DNA from: Synchiropus splendidus
Lineage: Eukaryota; Chordata; Actinopteri; Syngnathiformes; Callionymidae
Direction of reading: 5' to 3'
DNA length: 64,000 bases
NCBI RefSeq assembly: GCF_027744825.2
Contig: NC_071340.1
Span: forward strand, 6,140,501 to 6,204,500
Below the pieces are notes generated by a model, which saw only the letters and a list, made by a program, of their open reading frames with translations, was not told the DNA's origin and ran no database searches. The translations under genes were made by a program, and so were the position numbers. Positions 50,601 through 57,300 of the stretch are shown here, piece after piece (the stretch's first letter is position 1; each line of letters opens with the position of its first letter).

Positions 50601-53600
50601 TCAAAAACACCTGGGCTCCAGCAACGTGTGCCAGATCGTTGTCATTGTTTCCTGCCAGTTCTCCAAGACCCTGTGTGTTTTCCACGTCCCCTGTGATGTT
50701 TCCTCTGGTTCCTGTGCTGCTGGACTCCTCTCGTTCCCCCGTGGTAACTCCTGATTCTCGTGTCTCTCCCTGTGTTCGGCTTCTTTCGTTCCATTTGTTA
50801 GCTCTCCTGGTTCTCGTGTCTCTCCCTGTGTTCGGCTTCTTTCGTTCCATTTGTTAGCTCTCCTGGTTCTCGTGTCTCTCCCTGTGTTCGGCTTCTTTCG
50901 TTCCATTTGCTGGCTCTCCTGGTTCTCGTGTCTCTTCCTGTGTTCGGCTTTTAGTTCTGTTTGCTAACAAGTTAATTTAACTCGTGGCTCTCTCTGTTTT
51001 CGTTCTCTTGTTTCTGTGCGCTTGCTAGTTCTTTTGTTACACTGTTTAACCCTGCTGCCTTGAGTTAGTGTTTTTGGTTTCTTGCTGTTTGCCGTGTTTC
51101 TTTGGTTTCTTTTGTAGTTTATTCTCGGTTTCATTTGTGATTTAAGTTCATTTAACTCCCGGTTCGGTGACGCTTTCTGTTTTGACTTTTTACTTATGTT
51201 TGTGCACTTCCGCTAGTATTGGTTACTCTGTTTTTACATTCTGTGTTCGCTCTGTTTCTCCCGGTTCGGTGATGCTTTCTGTTCTGTTTTAGTTTGTTTA
51301 ATTATTAAATATTATTTATAATTCCCTCCTGCCTCCTGTGCCTATAACCACTTGCACTTGGGTCCTACACCACGTCCCCCTACGTGGCTTTAGCTCCCTC
51401 GTCCCTTCGTCCCGTGACATCCAGCCTGCTTTTTCTTCACGCGCTCCTCATTTCTAGGTCACCACGACAAGTTTTTCATGATTCTTGACAGAACGGTTTG
51501 CAGCCTGTTGGCCTGGTGTCCGGTTTCTGCTTCCAGGGAGTTCACAAAGTGCAAATCAGGGGAGGCGAGAGTCCCAGTAAATTCCACCTGCTAGTAATCC
51601 TTGTTTGGCTGTGTTGTAAAAATACCACAAGAGGACAAATGTAAACATACCTAGTCAGCAAACAGCTAGTTTCATTTTGAAAAAGAAATAAACAAAAAGA
51701 AAAAAGAAGACTTTAAAAAAAAAAAAGCTATCGAACAGTTGCTGAATATGCAAACATCACTCTTGACTTATTCAACTGGCAACACTGACCATTTCTCAAC
51801 CTGGTTTGAAAGCTTGCTGATGTTCTCTGCATCATCCCTTTACATCCCTTTCTCGCCACACCAAGTGCTTCAATTCCCACTTGGATTTATTGTCCCTGTC
51901 GTGGAAGTGGCATGGTTCAAATCTGCCTTAAAACAACCACAGACCATTAAGAGGCACTTACTACATATAAAACTAGTAGACTAGTAAACAGCCACAAAAT
52001 ACACAAGAACCTGCCAAGCAAAGTACAAGGCTTGTGCCGCCCTCCTTCCATTTTAAACGCTTGTTAAAGATTGTCAGTAATAGTACACAATTCGTGATTA
52101 AAGCAAGAAGTACATAATAATTCCGATGTGAAGTAGCGGTCGTAATAAGTGAACCTAACTAACACAGAGGGAGAGTGAGTTATAAAAAGAAGTGTAGTAT
52201 TTTAAAGACGTCAAATGCATAATGAAAATAATGAAATAATAAACACGTGGTTTCTACTCTGTGGGAACTCTGGGAATAAAACCTCTGCGATAGTCACCAG
52301 ATCACTGGGCCTCTTCTAATGTGTAGCTGCTGTGTTGCAGTTGTGATGCTAAAGTCGCACCAGTTGACACATCTTTGTTCTGAACTCTGTTCTTCATCAT
52401 TTTTCATCGATGTTTGTGGTTCTTGTTCGCCTTGGCTCACCACTGCCTTCCTTCGATCCCAATCATTGCCATATTTTGCGACCACATTACTCTGTCGTAT
52501 GTTCATGCTATTGTGAACAGCAGAGTTAATCCAGCCAAGCGAAGCAGGTGGTGGAGTGCAGATCAGACAGGAAGGAATGCTACAGAGAGGCCCATCCAAA
52601 CATTCAGCAGCTCTCCATGCGTGTCTGTATGATCTACATAACAAATGCATGTGGTCCTACTGTCAGCCTTCAGCGGTATATCACAGTGTTACCAGCAATT
52701 CCTTAAACGACCATGTTCCGAGCTCAGGTCGTGCCACTTCTCGCGAGGATTCCAAAAAGAAGTGTGCTTTCTTTAAAGGAAAAATGTTTTGCTCTCATAC
52801 TGAAATGCTGTGCCAGCTTTTTTTTTCCTTTTTCTTGACCCCCCACTGTGTTGCTGGTTAATCCCCCTCCTCGAACATAGAGGAGGCATGTTTCAGTGTG
52901 AGGTGGCAGGGCCAGTAGAGGTTACCACAACACAGCGCTGTGTTGCTCTAATTCAGCGGCCATGTGGAACTGCTTTACCTGCTTCCTGCTTCTGTGAGGT
53001 TTTAGTGCCGGCCAAATGAGGCTGAAATATAAAGTTATAGCACTGATTCCGTCACCTGAGCACTTATTAGTGCGTCACATGGGTGTGCCTCACGCTCAAA
53101 TGGGACTAAAAAGCAAACATCCACCCTCAACTGAAATGTATCTAAAAGAATTGCAGGCTTGGGTCTAGTCAGCGCTAATTCTTTCCACAAAGGTCAAAAA
53201 CATTATCATTTTTCATCTGCCCTTTGCCAAGAAACAAGCATTTAAGTGAAGAAAATACCGCTGTAATTGCTCTGAACTTGCTGGTTCTTGTTTTGCGATG
53301 CGCCCCAGGGAGAGAACTTCAGCTTTTGTTGAATAGGAAGGTTTTCCCACGGAAACTACAAAATTAATGGAGAGTGGACACCAGCCTCTCGTAAAGATGG
53401 AGAAAAGAATTTGAATGGTTTGTTTGAGCGAGGCTAACCTGGCTGTAGCAACTAGATGATGTCATGTTTAATGATATGTTGCCAAAGACATGATGACAAA
53501 TTGCGGCTTAGTGCTGCCATCAGTCATTCGCATATCAAACCATTTTGCTCATATCACCTTTATGATGTGTGCACTGTATCAGCCCAGTGAAATATGAGAT

Positions 53601-56600
53601 CAACGATGTGGTGATGTGATGTGGTGATGAGACAAGGAACAAGCTCGGCGACGTGATTTCATGCTCAATTGCTCCCACCAACAGCCATGAGCAGTGAGCA
53701 ATGTGCGGCCAACAACAATAATGGCTCATTCAAACAATATTTGGGAAGTCACAGCGGACCTTTTTAATTCCTATTTCCTTGATGCATTTTAGGGTCTGCA
53801 TTCATACAGTACATGCCTTCTACCAACAGTTTTCAGTCACTGACACAAGGTCCCAGAGTATACTGATACTTACATCATTGCTCCACCTCTTCTATAATAA
53901 TGACAATGGGAGACTTGATAAGAGTGTTGGCACTGGAACACATGTTGAGCTTATTGAAAGTACTGACAAAAAATCTTTCTTGCATCAAATTGCCACATAC
54001 AGACCAGGCACATGTACTGTGTTGCTTTTCAGTGAATTAATTCATGAAGCTCTTTTTCAAAAAGGGATAGTCCACATAAGAAAGGTTTTCCTGCAAACAT
54101 GACCTCGCACACCTCTAGCGGGCGCCCTGGAGATTCTATCGCACCACTGTCCTTAGACGTAATGCCTTAAAAAGGTCATTAGGGACTCCAGGAAAGTCCC
54201 TAGCTACGATACTAAGGACATGAAATTTCTCCCATGTCCCACATTTAGAGGTTCAGTCCAAGGTAGGTGCTGTGCTTGGAAGAATCTGAGGATTCATACT
54301 GACCTTCATATTCGTACACTGAGGGAGCTTATAAAGCAACACAGATGGAGGGATATGTATAAACTATATAGCAGCAACATTGTGGCTGTGATGTTCATTT
54401 GCACTGCACATCTGTCAGCAAATATATTATCGGGCACTTGTGTTGTTTTATGTCTGTGCGCAAGCATTATCCTCACACTTGCTTTTAGATACACAGTGAG
54501 GTACAAATAATTTGGGTGAAGTTGTTTCCTTAGGGTGAATGACCTCCACTGCAGCTGGCTGGGTTTCCCTCCCACATCTGTCTGGCTGAGTCTCCTTGTT
54601 GAGTAGTTCTCTCTGTGGTTTTACAGCAATAAACTATCTCCTAGGGAACAGAAAACCAGAGTACTACATCGGTGTAAGTTGGAGCAAAGGGACTCACTGG
54701 AGCATTTGAGATTACAGAGGGAAAAAAAGTACAGTAGGAATTTCAGTGCAAATGAAACCCCGCAACATCGGGGATCGACTGGAGGCCATGTAAAGTGGGT
54801 CAGATATAAAACCTGCAGTTGTCGTCTTGGTTGTGACTCAGATGGAACAAATGAGATGTCGAGAAGAAAAGTGGAGAACAATCGCTACAGAACATGGAGG
54901 CAACAGGCAAGACCATGCAGGAGAGGCATTCCAGCTGGAACGCAATCAAACAAAGAAATTCCTCCAGATTCACACCTTGAACTAAAACCATCGACCTTTG
55001 ATTGCCGACGTGTCTCTGACTACGACGGATGGTTTCAGAAACACCTCTCTGAATCACTGCACAAGAACAACAGCAGAGCGCCTGAAGGCTGAAATAAATC
55101 GGCAACAAGAGAAAAAAGAGTTTCTGGGTGCTACTCTACAGGATAGCTCAGACACCACCGCTGGCTCTGTGACTCTTGGATGATGAAGGGGCTCGGCTCC
55201 TTATCTTCACATCAGCTATGCATTTCAACAACTGCCTCCAAGCATCCATTGGATATGTTGTGAATGAGCTTTATTTTACTCAGGTTAATCTGAAGCTGGT
55301 TATAGGTTTGATGATGACACACCGTAATATATTATGTATAGACTGTTGACTGAACCAATCATTTTATGGTTGAAATATTTTGATGTTTATGCATATTTCA
55401 TCATAGGAGTTATAGAGCAGGGAGGGGTAGCCACATGGCTCCTCTGAGGTTAGAAAAGGTCACCCGAGTGACTAGTGAAAGACCTGAACAACCTGCCCCA
55501 TGATTCCAGCAAATAAACTCTGAAACAGAATCATTTCTTTGATACTGTGAAGGCTACAGGGCTCCTCTCGCTCCTCACCCTGACCAGGAAACATATGACC
55601 CAGTTTCCTGTCTCTTCATCTGTCAAACATTATATTTCCAAACCATAAAAGGTGGCAGATCTATAAATATCACTGGACTGCCGTGCAGTTCTTGCAGGAA
55701 TATAACCTGGAAGACTGAAAGGGATGGAAGAGAGTGAAACCATTCAGAAGAAAGGCTCTTGACAGGGTGCAAGGCTTGGCCAAGAAATCTTAAGGCTGAC
55801 TGTGGCGTTCTACAAATAGTGTCAGGAAGTCTTTGAAACAAACAGACAGGGCTCTGTCAGATAGAAGGGTCTGTTTAACAGCCTGTTACAGTCTGAACCA
55901 ACTTCCTGTAAGGGGGGTTCCCTCCACCCTGACTCAAGGGACAGAGGTAGTCAGAGAAAGGATGCAGACCTGTGAAAAGTTCAGTGGTGCAGCATCTGGA
56001 CATTATATATATAGGAGCCCAGATATGTGAGTTGCTGAGGGAATCCTTACCAGGCCGTTACAAGTGCTGATGGCAGCAGTTCCTCTCACTCCAGCAGCCG
56101 ACACTGAGCCGTGGAGATGGCAGGAGTTGCCCTCAAATGAGCGATGCTCAGTGGTGTTGGCGCCACCGTTCCGTCTTTCCACGATGTAGTCATTTGAAAC
56201 CAGTTGATTGTTTGCAGTTAAGTTGAAAGTTAAGGCACGACCTTGGTAGTTAACCTCATAGTAAACCCGTTCCTCTGAGCCATGAGGGCGCAGGGCACGT
56301 CGGTGTCTTCCACCCCTGAAGTGGTGAGCCAGAGATTTGGACACAAACTCTCCATGGCCGTTGATTTTCACCGGGTGGACTACAGACTGATGGGGCCGAC
56401 CTGCAAAGAGTAGGTGAGTGGCTGAATAATAGTACTCCAGGATCAGAAAACTGTACATGATATCACGATAAGCAACGCAAAGACACTGTTGCTCTTCCAT
56501 TGATGCATGAAACGACGAGTCCAGGCAGATTTATTCGAAGTTTATCACGCGACTGCCCGCCCAGGTGCTTATCAGAGATAAGAGACATGTACACCTGCAT

Positions 56601-56894
56601 TATTTTTAACATCAACATTTGATCGGGTGGTTTTTCGTGTTTGAACTGGGCAAAAACGCATTTTATTTTGACACTTCATGAAGACAATCTAAACAACAAT
56701 AACAACAAACTTGAGGTGACGCAGGTCCTGTATGGACATTCTGAAATTCAACTTTTGCTTAAGTCATGCATTTCATTCATTCATGCACCACACTGACCTT
56801 GTTGCTCGAGGAGCAGTCTGGAGAAGCGGGGCAGCGCTTCATGCTCGACAGCCAGGATGGAAACAAAGTGAAGCAGCACTAGAACCGGGCCCAT
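31660..56894 (-). CDS. adamts12: ADAMTS12-type secreted metalloprotease, complete coding region in 23 exons
   Basis: The 23 coding exons sum to 4545 nt (1514 aa plus stop) with all phases consistent. It is a secreted zinc endopeptidase of the extracellular matrix; the family cleaves COMP and aggrecan-type substrates. Order: signal peptide 1-19; propeptide with Cys switch C205 and furin-like sites RRKR 191-194 and RTQR 233-236; catalytic domain with HEMGHSFGIHHD 388-399 and Met-turn M415; disintegrin-like; TSP1-1 (about 536-590); Cys-rich; spacer (about 690-815); three TSP1; a Thr/Ser-rich mucin-like stretch (about 1010-1245); four TSP1; PLAC domain. A mucin insert between TSP1 groups occurs only in ADAMTS7 and ADAMTS12. 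Phrases such as [21 protein letters not shown] and [14 protein letters not shown] favour 12, while LLGRC in the PLAC resembles 7. Human ADAMTS12 is 1594 aa; the shortfall is in the mucin region. Intron 2 (45416-56050) carries the LTR element. Confidence 0.93.
31779..32744 (-). other. adamts12: adamts12 intron 22
   Basis: A 966-nt GT-AG intron starting GTGTGTGTGT. It is AT-rich with no recognised element. Confidence 0.85.
32745..32898 (-). CDS. adamts12: adamts12 exon 22 (TSP1 repeat 8)
   Basis: Encodes [17 protein letters not shown] and later KCNTQECP, the thrombospondin type-1 cysteine pattern. It ends in phase 1 before GTGTGTG. Confidence 0.93.
33002..33148 (-). CDS. adamts12: adamts12 exon 21 (TSP1 repeat 7)
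   Basis: 49 codons beginning [19 protein letters not shown] and ending CWRSEEWQQ. Acceptor TGACTGCAG, donor GTGATT. Confidence 0.93.
33149..34090 (-). other. adamts12: adamts12 intron 20
   Basis: A 942-nt intron. Near 33.36-33.45 kb, GGCACTGAAATGAAAGTCTC and GGCCGAAAACCGG resemble ends of fish hAT-type elements, and a 104-codon chance frame follows. Nothing else is recognised. Confidence 0.75.
34091..34267 (-). CDS. adamts12: adamts12 exon 20 (TSP1 repeat 6)
   Basis: 59 codons starting [20 protein letters not shown] and containing RPLRPFHCQ, a phrase conserved in this repeat of ADAMTS7 and ADAMTS12. Donor GTAATG. Confidence 0.92.
34327..34479 (-). CDS. adamts12: adamts12 exon 19 (TSP1 repeat 5)
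   Basis: 51 codons starting [16 protein letters not shown] and ending TWQAGSWSK. Acceptor TGACCTCTAG; the donor GTTGGT is weak. Confidence 0.92.
34620..35486 (-). CDS. adamts12: adamts12 exon 18 (TSP1-4 remainder, mucin-like stretch, start of TSP1-5)
   Basis: An 867-nt exon that opens with [19 protein letters not shown] and closes with WDVGNWSE. Between them lies a long Thr/Ser/Pro-rich, partly acidic then Lys-rich region (for example [20 protein letters not shown]). This is the mucin-like module that defines ADAMTS7/12 and carries glycan chains in the known proteins. The C-terminal part [14 protein letters not shown] is a strongly basic patch. Confidence 0.93.
35856..36066 (-). CDS. adamts12: adamts12 exon 17 (TSP1-3)
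   Basis: Encodes [20 protein letters not shown], then [17 protein letters not shown] and DWAVGPWGE. The CKHLLKPK phrase is close to mammalian ADAMTS12. Donor GTGAGA. Confidence 0.93.
36067..37413 (-). other. adamts12: adamts12 intron 16
   Basis: A 1347-nt intron with donor GTCACT. AT-rich, nothing recognised. Confidence 0.8.
37414..37754 (-). CDS. adamts12: adamts12 exon 16 (spacer end and unusual TSP1-2)
   Basis: Encodes [18 protein letters not shown], the end of the spacer, then TSP1-2 from [15 protein letters not shown] to RCKNMDCPA. Between C837 and C885 there are 47 residues, roughly twice the usual number, with an extra cysteine at 872. No intron-sized GT-AG pair is available to remove the extra segment. 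Confidence 0.85.
37935..38179 (-). CDS. adamts12: adamts12 exon 15 (spacer domain)
   Basis: Encodes [53 protein letters not shown] and [16 protein letters not shown]. This is the beta-rich spacer that binds matrix and substrates in the family. Confidence 0.94.
38180..39224 (-). other. adamts12: adamts12 intron 14
   Basis: A 1045-nt GT-AG intron with a G-rich run near 38.44 kb. No coding content. Confidence 0.8.
39225..39345 (-). CDS. adamts12: adamts12 exon 14 (Cys-rich domain end)
   Basis: Encodes [20 protein letters not shown] and [13 protein letters not shown]. The CDxxIDS...EDRCGVC pattern is universal in ADAMTS cysteine-rich domains. Confidence 0.94.
39472..39605 (-). CDS. adamts12: adamts12 exon 13 (Cys-rich domain)
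   Basis: Encodes [25 protein letters not shown] and [11 protein letters not shown]. Donor GTAGTG. Confidence 0.94.
39782..39951 (-). CDS. adamts12: adamts12 exon 12 (TSP1-1 end, Cys-rich start)
   Basis: Encodes [18 protein letters not shown], then [18 protein letters not shown] and TWVPVSNP. Both segments are nearly identical to known ADAMTS12 wording. Confidence 0.94.
40248..40715. mobile_element. Tigger/pogo-like MITE in adamts12 intron 11
   Basis: The 468-bp element is bounded by TACAGTGGT at the left and ACCACTGTA at the right. The right end, read inward, continues as CAGTGGTACCTCGGTTCTCG, the terminal style of Tigger (Tc1/mariner superfamily) elements. The left terminal repeat is diverged. 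The interior has TTCGAAC and CATTACAATGAATGG-like subterminal phrases and no transposase. TA at both ends fits the TA target duplication of this superfamily. Confidence 0.68.
41198..41343 (-). CDS. adamts12: adamts12 exon 11 (disintegrin end, TSP1-1)
   Basis: Encodes [17 protein letters not shown] and then [20 protein letters not shown]. The tryptophan and cysteine pattern is the canonical first thrombospondin repeat. Confidence 0.94.
41448..41540 (-). CDS. adamts12: adamts12 exon 10 (disintegrin-like domain)
   Basis: 31 codons: [28 protein letters not shown]. Acceptor CTGCTTGCAG, donor GTGGGA. Confidence 0.94.
41607..41751 (-). CDS. adamts12: adamts12 exon 9 (catalytic domain end, disintegrin start)
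   Basis: Encodes [13 protein letters not shown] and later [19 protein letters not shown], the junction between the metalloprotease and disintegrin-like domains. Confidence 0.94.
41752..42806 (-). other. adamts12: adamts12 intron 8
   Basis: A 1055-nt GT-AG intron (donor GTAAGA). No recognised element. Confidence 0.8.
42807..42950 (-). CDS. adamts12: adamts12 exon 8 (zinc site second half, Met-turn)
   Basis: Supplies FGIHHDG, the third zinc histidine, after the HEMGHS of exon 7, then [16 protein letters not shown] with Met-turn M415 and YITRFLE. Confidence 0.95.
43444..43593 (-). CDS. adamts12: adamts12 exon 7 (catalytic HExGH motif)
   Basis: Encodes [30 protein letters not shown] and [10 protein letters not shown]. 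The catalytic E389 lies between H388 and H392. Met replaces the usual Leu in HELGH, a conservative change. Confidence 0.95.
43670..43794 (-). CDS. adamts12: adamts12 exon 6 (catalytic domain)
   Basis: Encodes [27 protein letters not shown] and HHDVAVLVT. The exon must end in AG followed by GCCAGT to keep frame with exon 7, so the intron has a GC donor. Confidence 0.92.
44061..44144 (-). CDS. adamts12: adamts12 exon 5 (catalytic domain)
   Basis: 28 codons, [20 protein letters not shown] and LILLQGEE, between acceptor TGACAG and donor GTGAGT. Too small to stand out as an open frame; identified from phase and family wording. Confidence 0.94.
44205..44398 (-). CDS. adamts12: adamts12 exon 4 (propeptide end, mature N-terminus)
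   Basis: Encodes an acidic and basic linker, the RTQR furin-type site (233-236) and then [20 protein letters not shown] and [17 protein letters not shown], the start of the catalytic domain. Mature protein should begin at S237. Confidence 0.95.
44631..44669. repeat. AT microsatellite
   Basis: A perfect AT run of about 39 bases in adamts12 intron 3. Confidence 0.9.
45238..45415 (-). CDS. adamts12: adamts12 exon 3 (propeptide with cysteine switch)
   Basis: Encodes [39 protein letters not shown] and SVSPCGVQ. C205 is the cysteine switch. Donor GTCGGT is forced by the frame into exon 4. Confidence 0.92.
47262..47266. repeat. Target site duplication, left copy (TCCAG)
   Basis: TCCAG immediately precedes the 5' LTR and recurs at 51420-51424 right after the 3' LTR. 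Five bases is the Ty3/Gypsy length. Confidence 0.92.
47267..48240 (+). repeat. 5' LTR (974 bp)
   Basis: Begins TGTCATGGCTCCGG and ends TCCCGTGACA. It contains four full copies of a 56-bp tandem unit plus a fifth partial one (about 47521-47790) and a possible ATTAAA polyadenylation signal at 48125-48130. The predicted RNA start is near 47395. Confidence 0.94.
47521..47790. repeat. 56-bp tandem repeat inside the 5' LTR
   Basis: The unit starts TCTCGTGTCTCTCCCTGTGT and continues through TTCGGCTTCTTTCGTTCC. There are four near-perfect copies and one diverged copy; the 3' LTR has three plus one. It creates repetitive antisense open frames that are not genes. Confidence 0.92.
48243..48253 (+). other. 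Primer binding site complementary to the element's own LTR
   Basis: AACGATCTGGC, two bases after the 5' LTR, is the exact reverse complement of GCCAGATCGTT at 47395-47405 in the LTR (also 50630-50640 in the 3' LTR). Pairing stops at both ends after 11 bases. An 11-base self-primer is the known mechanism of Tf1-class elements. Confidence 0.82.
48261..50591 (+). CDS. Proline-rich repeat protein of the LTR element (gag-like N-terminus)
   Basis: A single 776-aa frame from ATG 48261 (the frame is open upstream into the LTR) to a stop inside the 3' LTR. Residues 1-80: [20 protein letters not shown], then a Leu/Ile/Met-rich, helix-like stretch, weakly like sushi-type gag starts. Residues about 84-372: around 25 units with core VVSGAAL.PAPP, 36 nt each. 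Residues about 385-515: around 11 units with core [12 protein letters not shown], 36 or 39 nt. Residues about 515-690: around 12 units with core [14 protein letters not shown], 36-54 nt. All length changes are multiples of three. No zinc knuckle, DxG protease or polymerase motif is seen. Function unknown; a structural or RNA-binding coat protein is one guess. The last 30 residues read into the LTR and may be incidental. Confidence 0.6.
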   Translation: MDPAVVKGWQEELDAQATSIGNMERMTLSIFEVLDSIAQSVTRLSSRSAMSGVPLASSALPSEPILSVPVRDFFFRDSCVSPSSPPVVSGAALKPPPPVVSGAALKPPPPVVSGAALKPPPPMVSGAALQPAALQPPPPVVSGAALQPAALQPPPPVVSGAALKPALPVVSGAALKPAPPVVSAAALKPAPPVVPGAALKPASPVVSGAALKPASPVVSGAALQPAALQLAPPQPAPPVSSGAALQPAPPMFSGAALQPAPPMVSGAAPQPAPSLVSGAALQPAPSLVSGAALQPAPSLVSGAALQPAPSLFSGAALQPAPPLFSGAALQPAPPLFSGAALQPAPPLFSGAALQPAPPLVSGAALQPAPPLVRPLPPKNSGAVPKPSPPEGPYAAPGPSPPEGPYAAPGPSPPEGPYAAPRPSPPEGPYAAPKPSPPEGPYAAPKPLSPPEGPYAAPKPLSPPDGPYAAPKPLSPPDGPYAAPKPLSPPDGPYAAPKPLSPPDGPYAAPKPLSPPDVSSVAHKPPPPPPRPPDVSSVAPKPPRPPDVSSVAPKSPPPRPPDVSSVAPKSPPPWPPDVSSVAPKSPPPWPPDVSSVAPKSPPPRPPDVSSVAPKSPPPPPDVSSVAPKPPPPPPDVSSVAPKPPPPPPDVSSVAPKPPPPPDVFSVAPKPPPRPPHVFSVAPKPPPRPPEDPSRNFPPATSPVPQLVFRVAAARLFQSLQWASSSPRLRRPSIQDWWNTKRCSLRGGYCHGSGSRLRVLVLLLSLCSFGTRLEPITP
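48511..50330. repeat. GC-rich coding minisatellite in three blocks
   Basis: Block A about 48511-49378, block B about 49414-49808, block C about 49802-50330. Units are 36-54 bp, all multiples of 3, with a shared skeleton ending in GCTC.CAAGCC....CCTCCC. It keeps several frames open on both strands. Confidence 0.9.
50489..50501 (+). other. Polypurine tract before the 3' LTR
   Basis: AAGGGGGGGG followed by TAC and then the LTR tip TGTCA. It is the expected plus-strand primer of an LTR element. Confidence 0.85.
50502..51419 (+). repeat. 3' LTR (918 bp)
   Basis: Reads the same as the 5' LTR over the stretches compared by eye, with no substitution noticed. It is shorter by exactly 56 bases, one internal tandem unit (three full copies plus a partial). 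Confidence 0.94.
51420..51424. repeat. Target site duplication, right copy (TCCAG)
   Basis: Matches 47262-47266 exactly and marks the end of the insertion. Confidence 0.92.
51425..56050 (-). other. adamts12: adamts12 intron 2, part upstream of the LTR element
   Basis: This 4.6-kb stretch has no recognised exon or element. Several 100-residue-class chance frames exist (for example near 54.7-55.1 kb on the plus strand), but none resembles a known protein or has convincing splice sites. Confidence 0.6.
56051..56400 (-). CDS. adamts12: adamts12 exon 2 (propeptide)
   Basis: A 350-nt exon with acceptor CTCTTTGCAG and donor GTAAGG. It encodes [48 protein letters not shown] and [11 protein letters not shown], the conserved ADAMTS propeptide fold with an NLT sequon. 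Confidence 0.94.
56798..56894 (-). CDS. adamts12: adamts12 exon 1 (start codon and signal peptide)
   Basis: ATG at 56894-56892 (G at -3 and +4) opens [20 protein letters not shown], a clear signal peptide, then 12 more codons and donor GTCAGT in phase 1, matching exon 2. An out-of-frame ATG five bases upstream opens a 6-codon uORF that overlaps this start. Confidence 0.85.
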
Positions 56895-57300
56895 CGCATT
56901 GTTCATGTGACCACACTCAGATTTGAGAGAAACACTCGGAGATCCAGAGGGGACCGCTTGGATGCAGCGCCGCGCTGTGTCATGACACGAAAGAGCCGAG
57001 AATCACGGAGGGAGCGCGCTGAGAGGAGGAGGTCTGAGGTCCCGCAGCAGAGAAGCGGAGGACAGCGCCGGTGCGGAGGAGGGATGGAGGGAGGGAGGAG
57101 TGTTCTCCACTCTCCTGTCTCCCTTACGCACAGCATTCAGGGCGAGCGAGACCGAAGAAGCCTCGCAGGCTCAACGCAAAGCTAGTTCAACTGTGCCTGG
57201 ACTTGCCGCTAAGCACTTTTCCACGGAGGCGCGTTTCAGAACACGTGCGCACTGCGGCTCGCCTGTCCGCGGGACAGAAAACAAAAGAAATGAAATCATA
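56895..57300. promoter_or_regulatory. CpG-rich region over the adamts12 5' end
   Basis: CpG density rises sharply over 56.93-57.28 kb (GCGCCGCGC, GGAGCGCGC, CAGCGCCGGTGCGG and others) against a CpG-poor background. It should contain the adamts12 transcription start and 5' UTR. No TATA box is evident, as usual for CpG promoters. Confidence 0.5.

Larger units (their letters stand above)
47267..51419 (+). mobile_element. Complete non-autonomous Tf1/sushi-like LTR retrotransposon
   Basis: The element is 4153 bp, inserted antisense in adamts12 intron 2. Parts in order: 5' LTR 47267-48240; self-primer site 48243-48253; internal region with one long frame from ATG at 48261; polypurine tract 50489-50498; 3' LTR 50502-51419. 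LTR tips are TGTCA...TGACA and both flanks carry TCCAG. The internal 2.26 kb has no recognisable protease, reverse transcriptase, RNase H or integrase. Its start ([19 protein letters not shown]) resembles gag starts of vertebrate Tf1/sushi elements. The codons just before the polypurine tract ([13 protein letters not shown] in another frame) look like the end of a pol gene. The middle is a proline-rich repeat array. Mobilisation in trans by an autonomous relative is inference. Confidence 0.93.

Noticed and set aside
53779..54102. 107-codon plus-strand frame
   Set aside because: No known domain and no start or splice support; within the range expected by chance in AT-rich DNA.
54679..55092. 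137-codon plus-strand frame in adamts12 intron 2
   Set aside because: No recognisable domain, no splice context, composition like random sequence; a counter-frame on the other strand is as long.
31660..56894. Assignment of the protease to ADAMTS7
   Set aside because: The mucin insert is shared, and LLGRC and CELHCRP.NEYF resemble ADAMTS7, but most diagnostic phrases and the linkage to fgf10 favour ADAMTS12. A tree would settle it.
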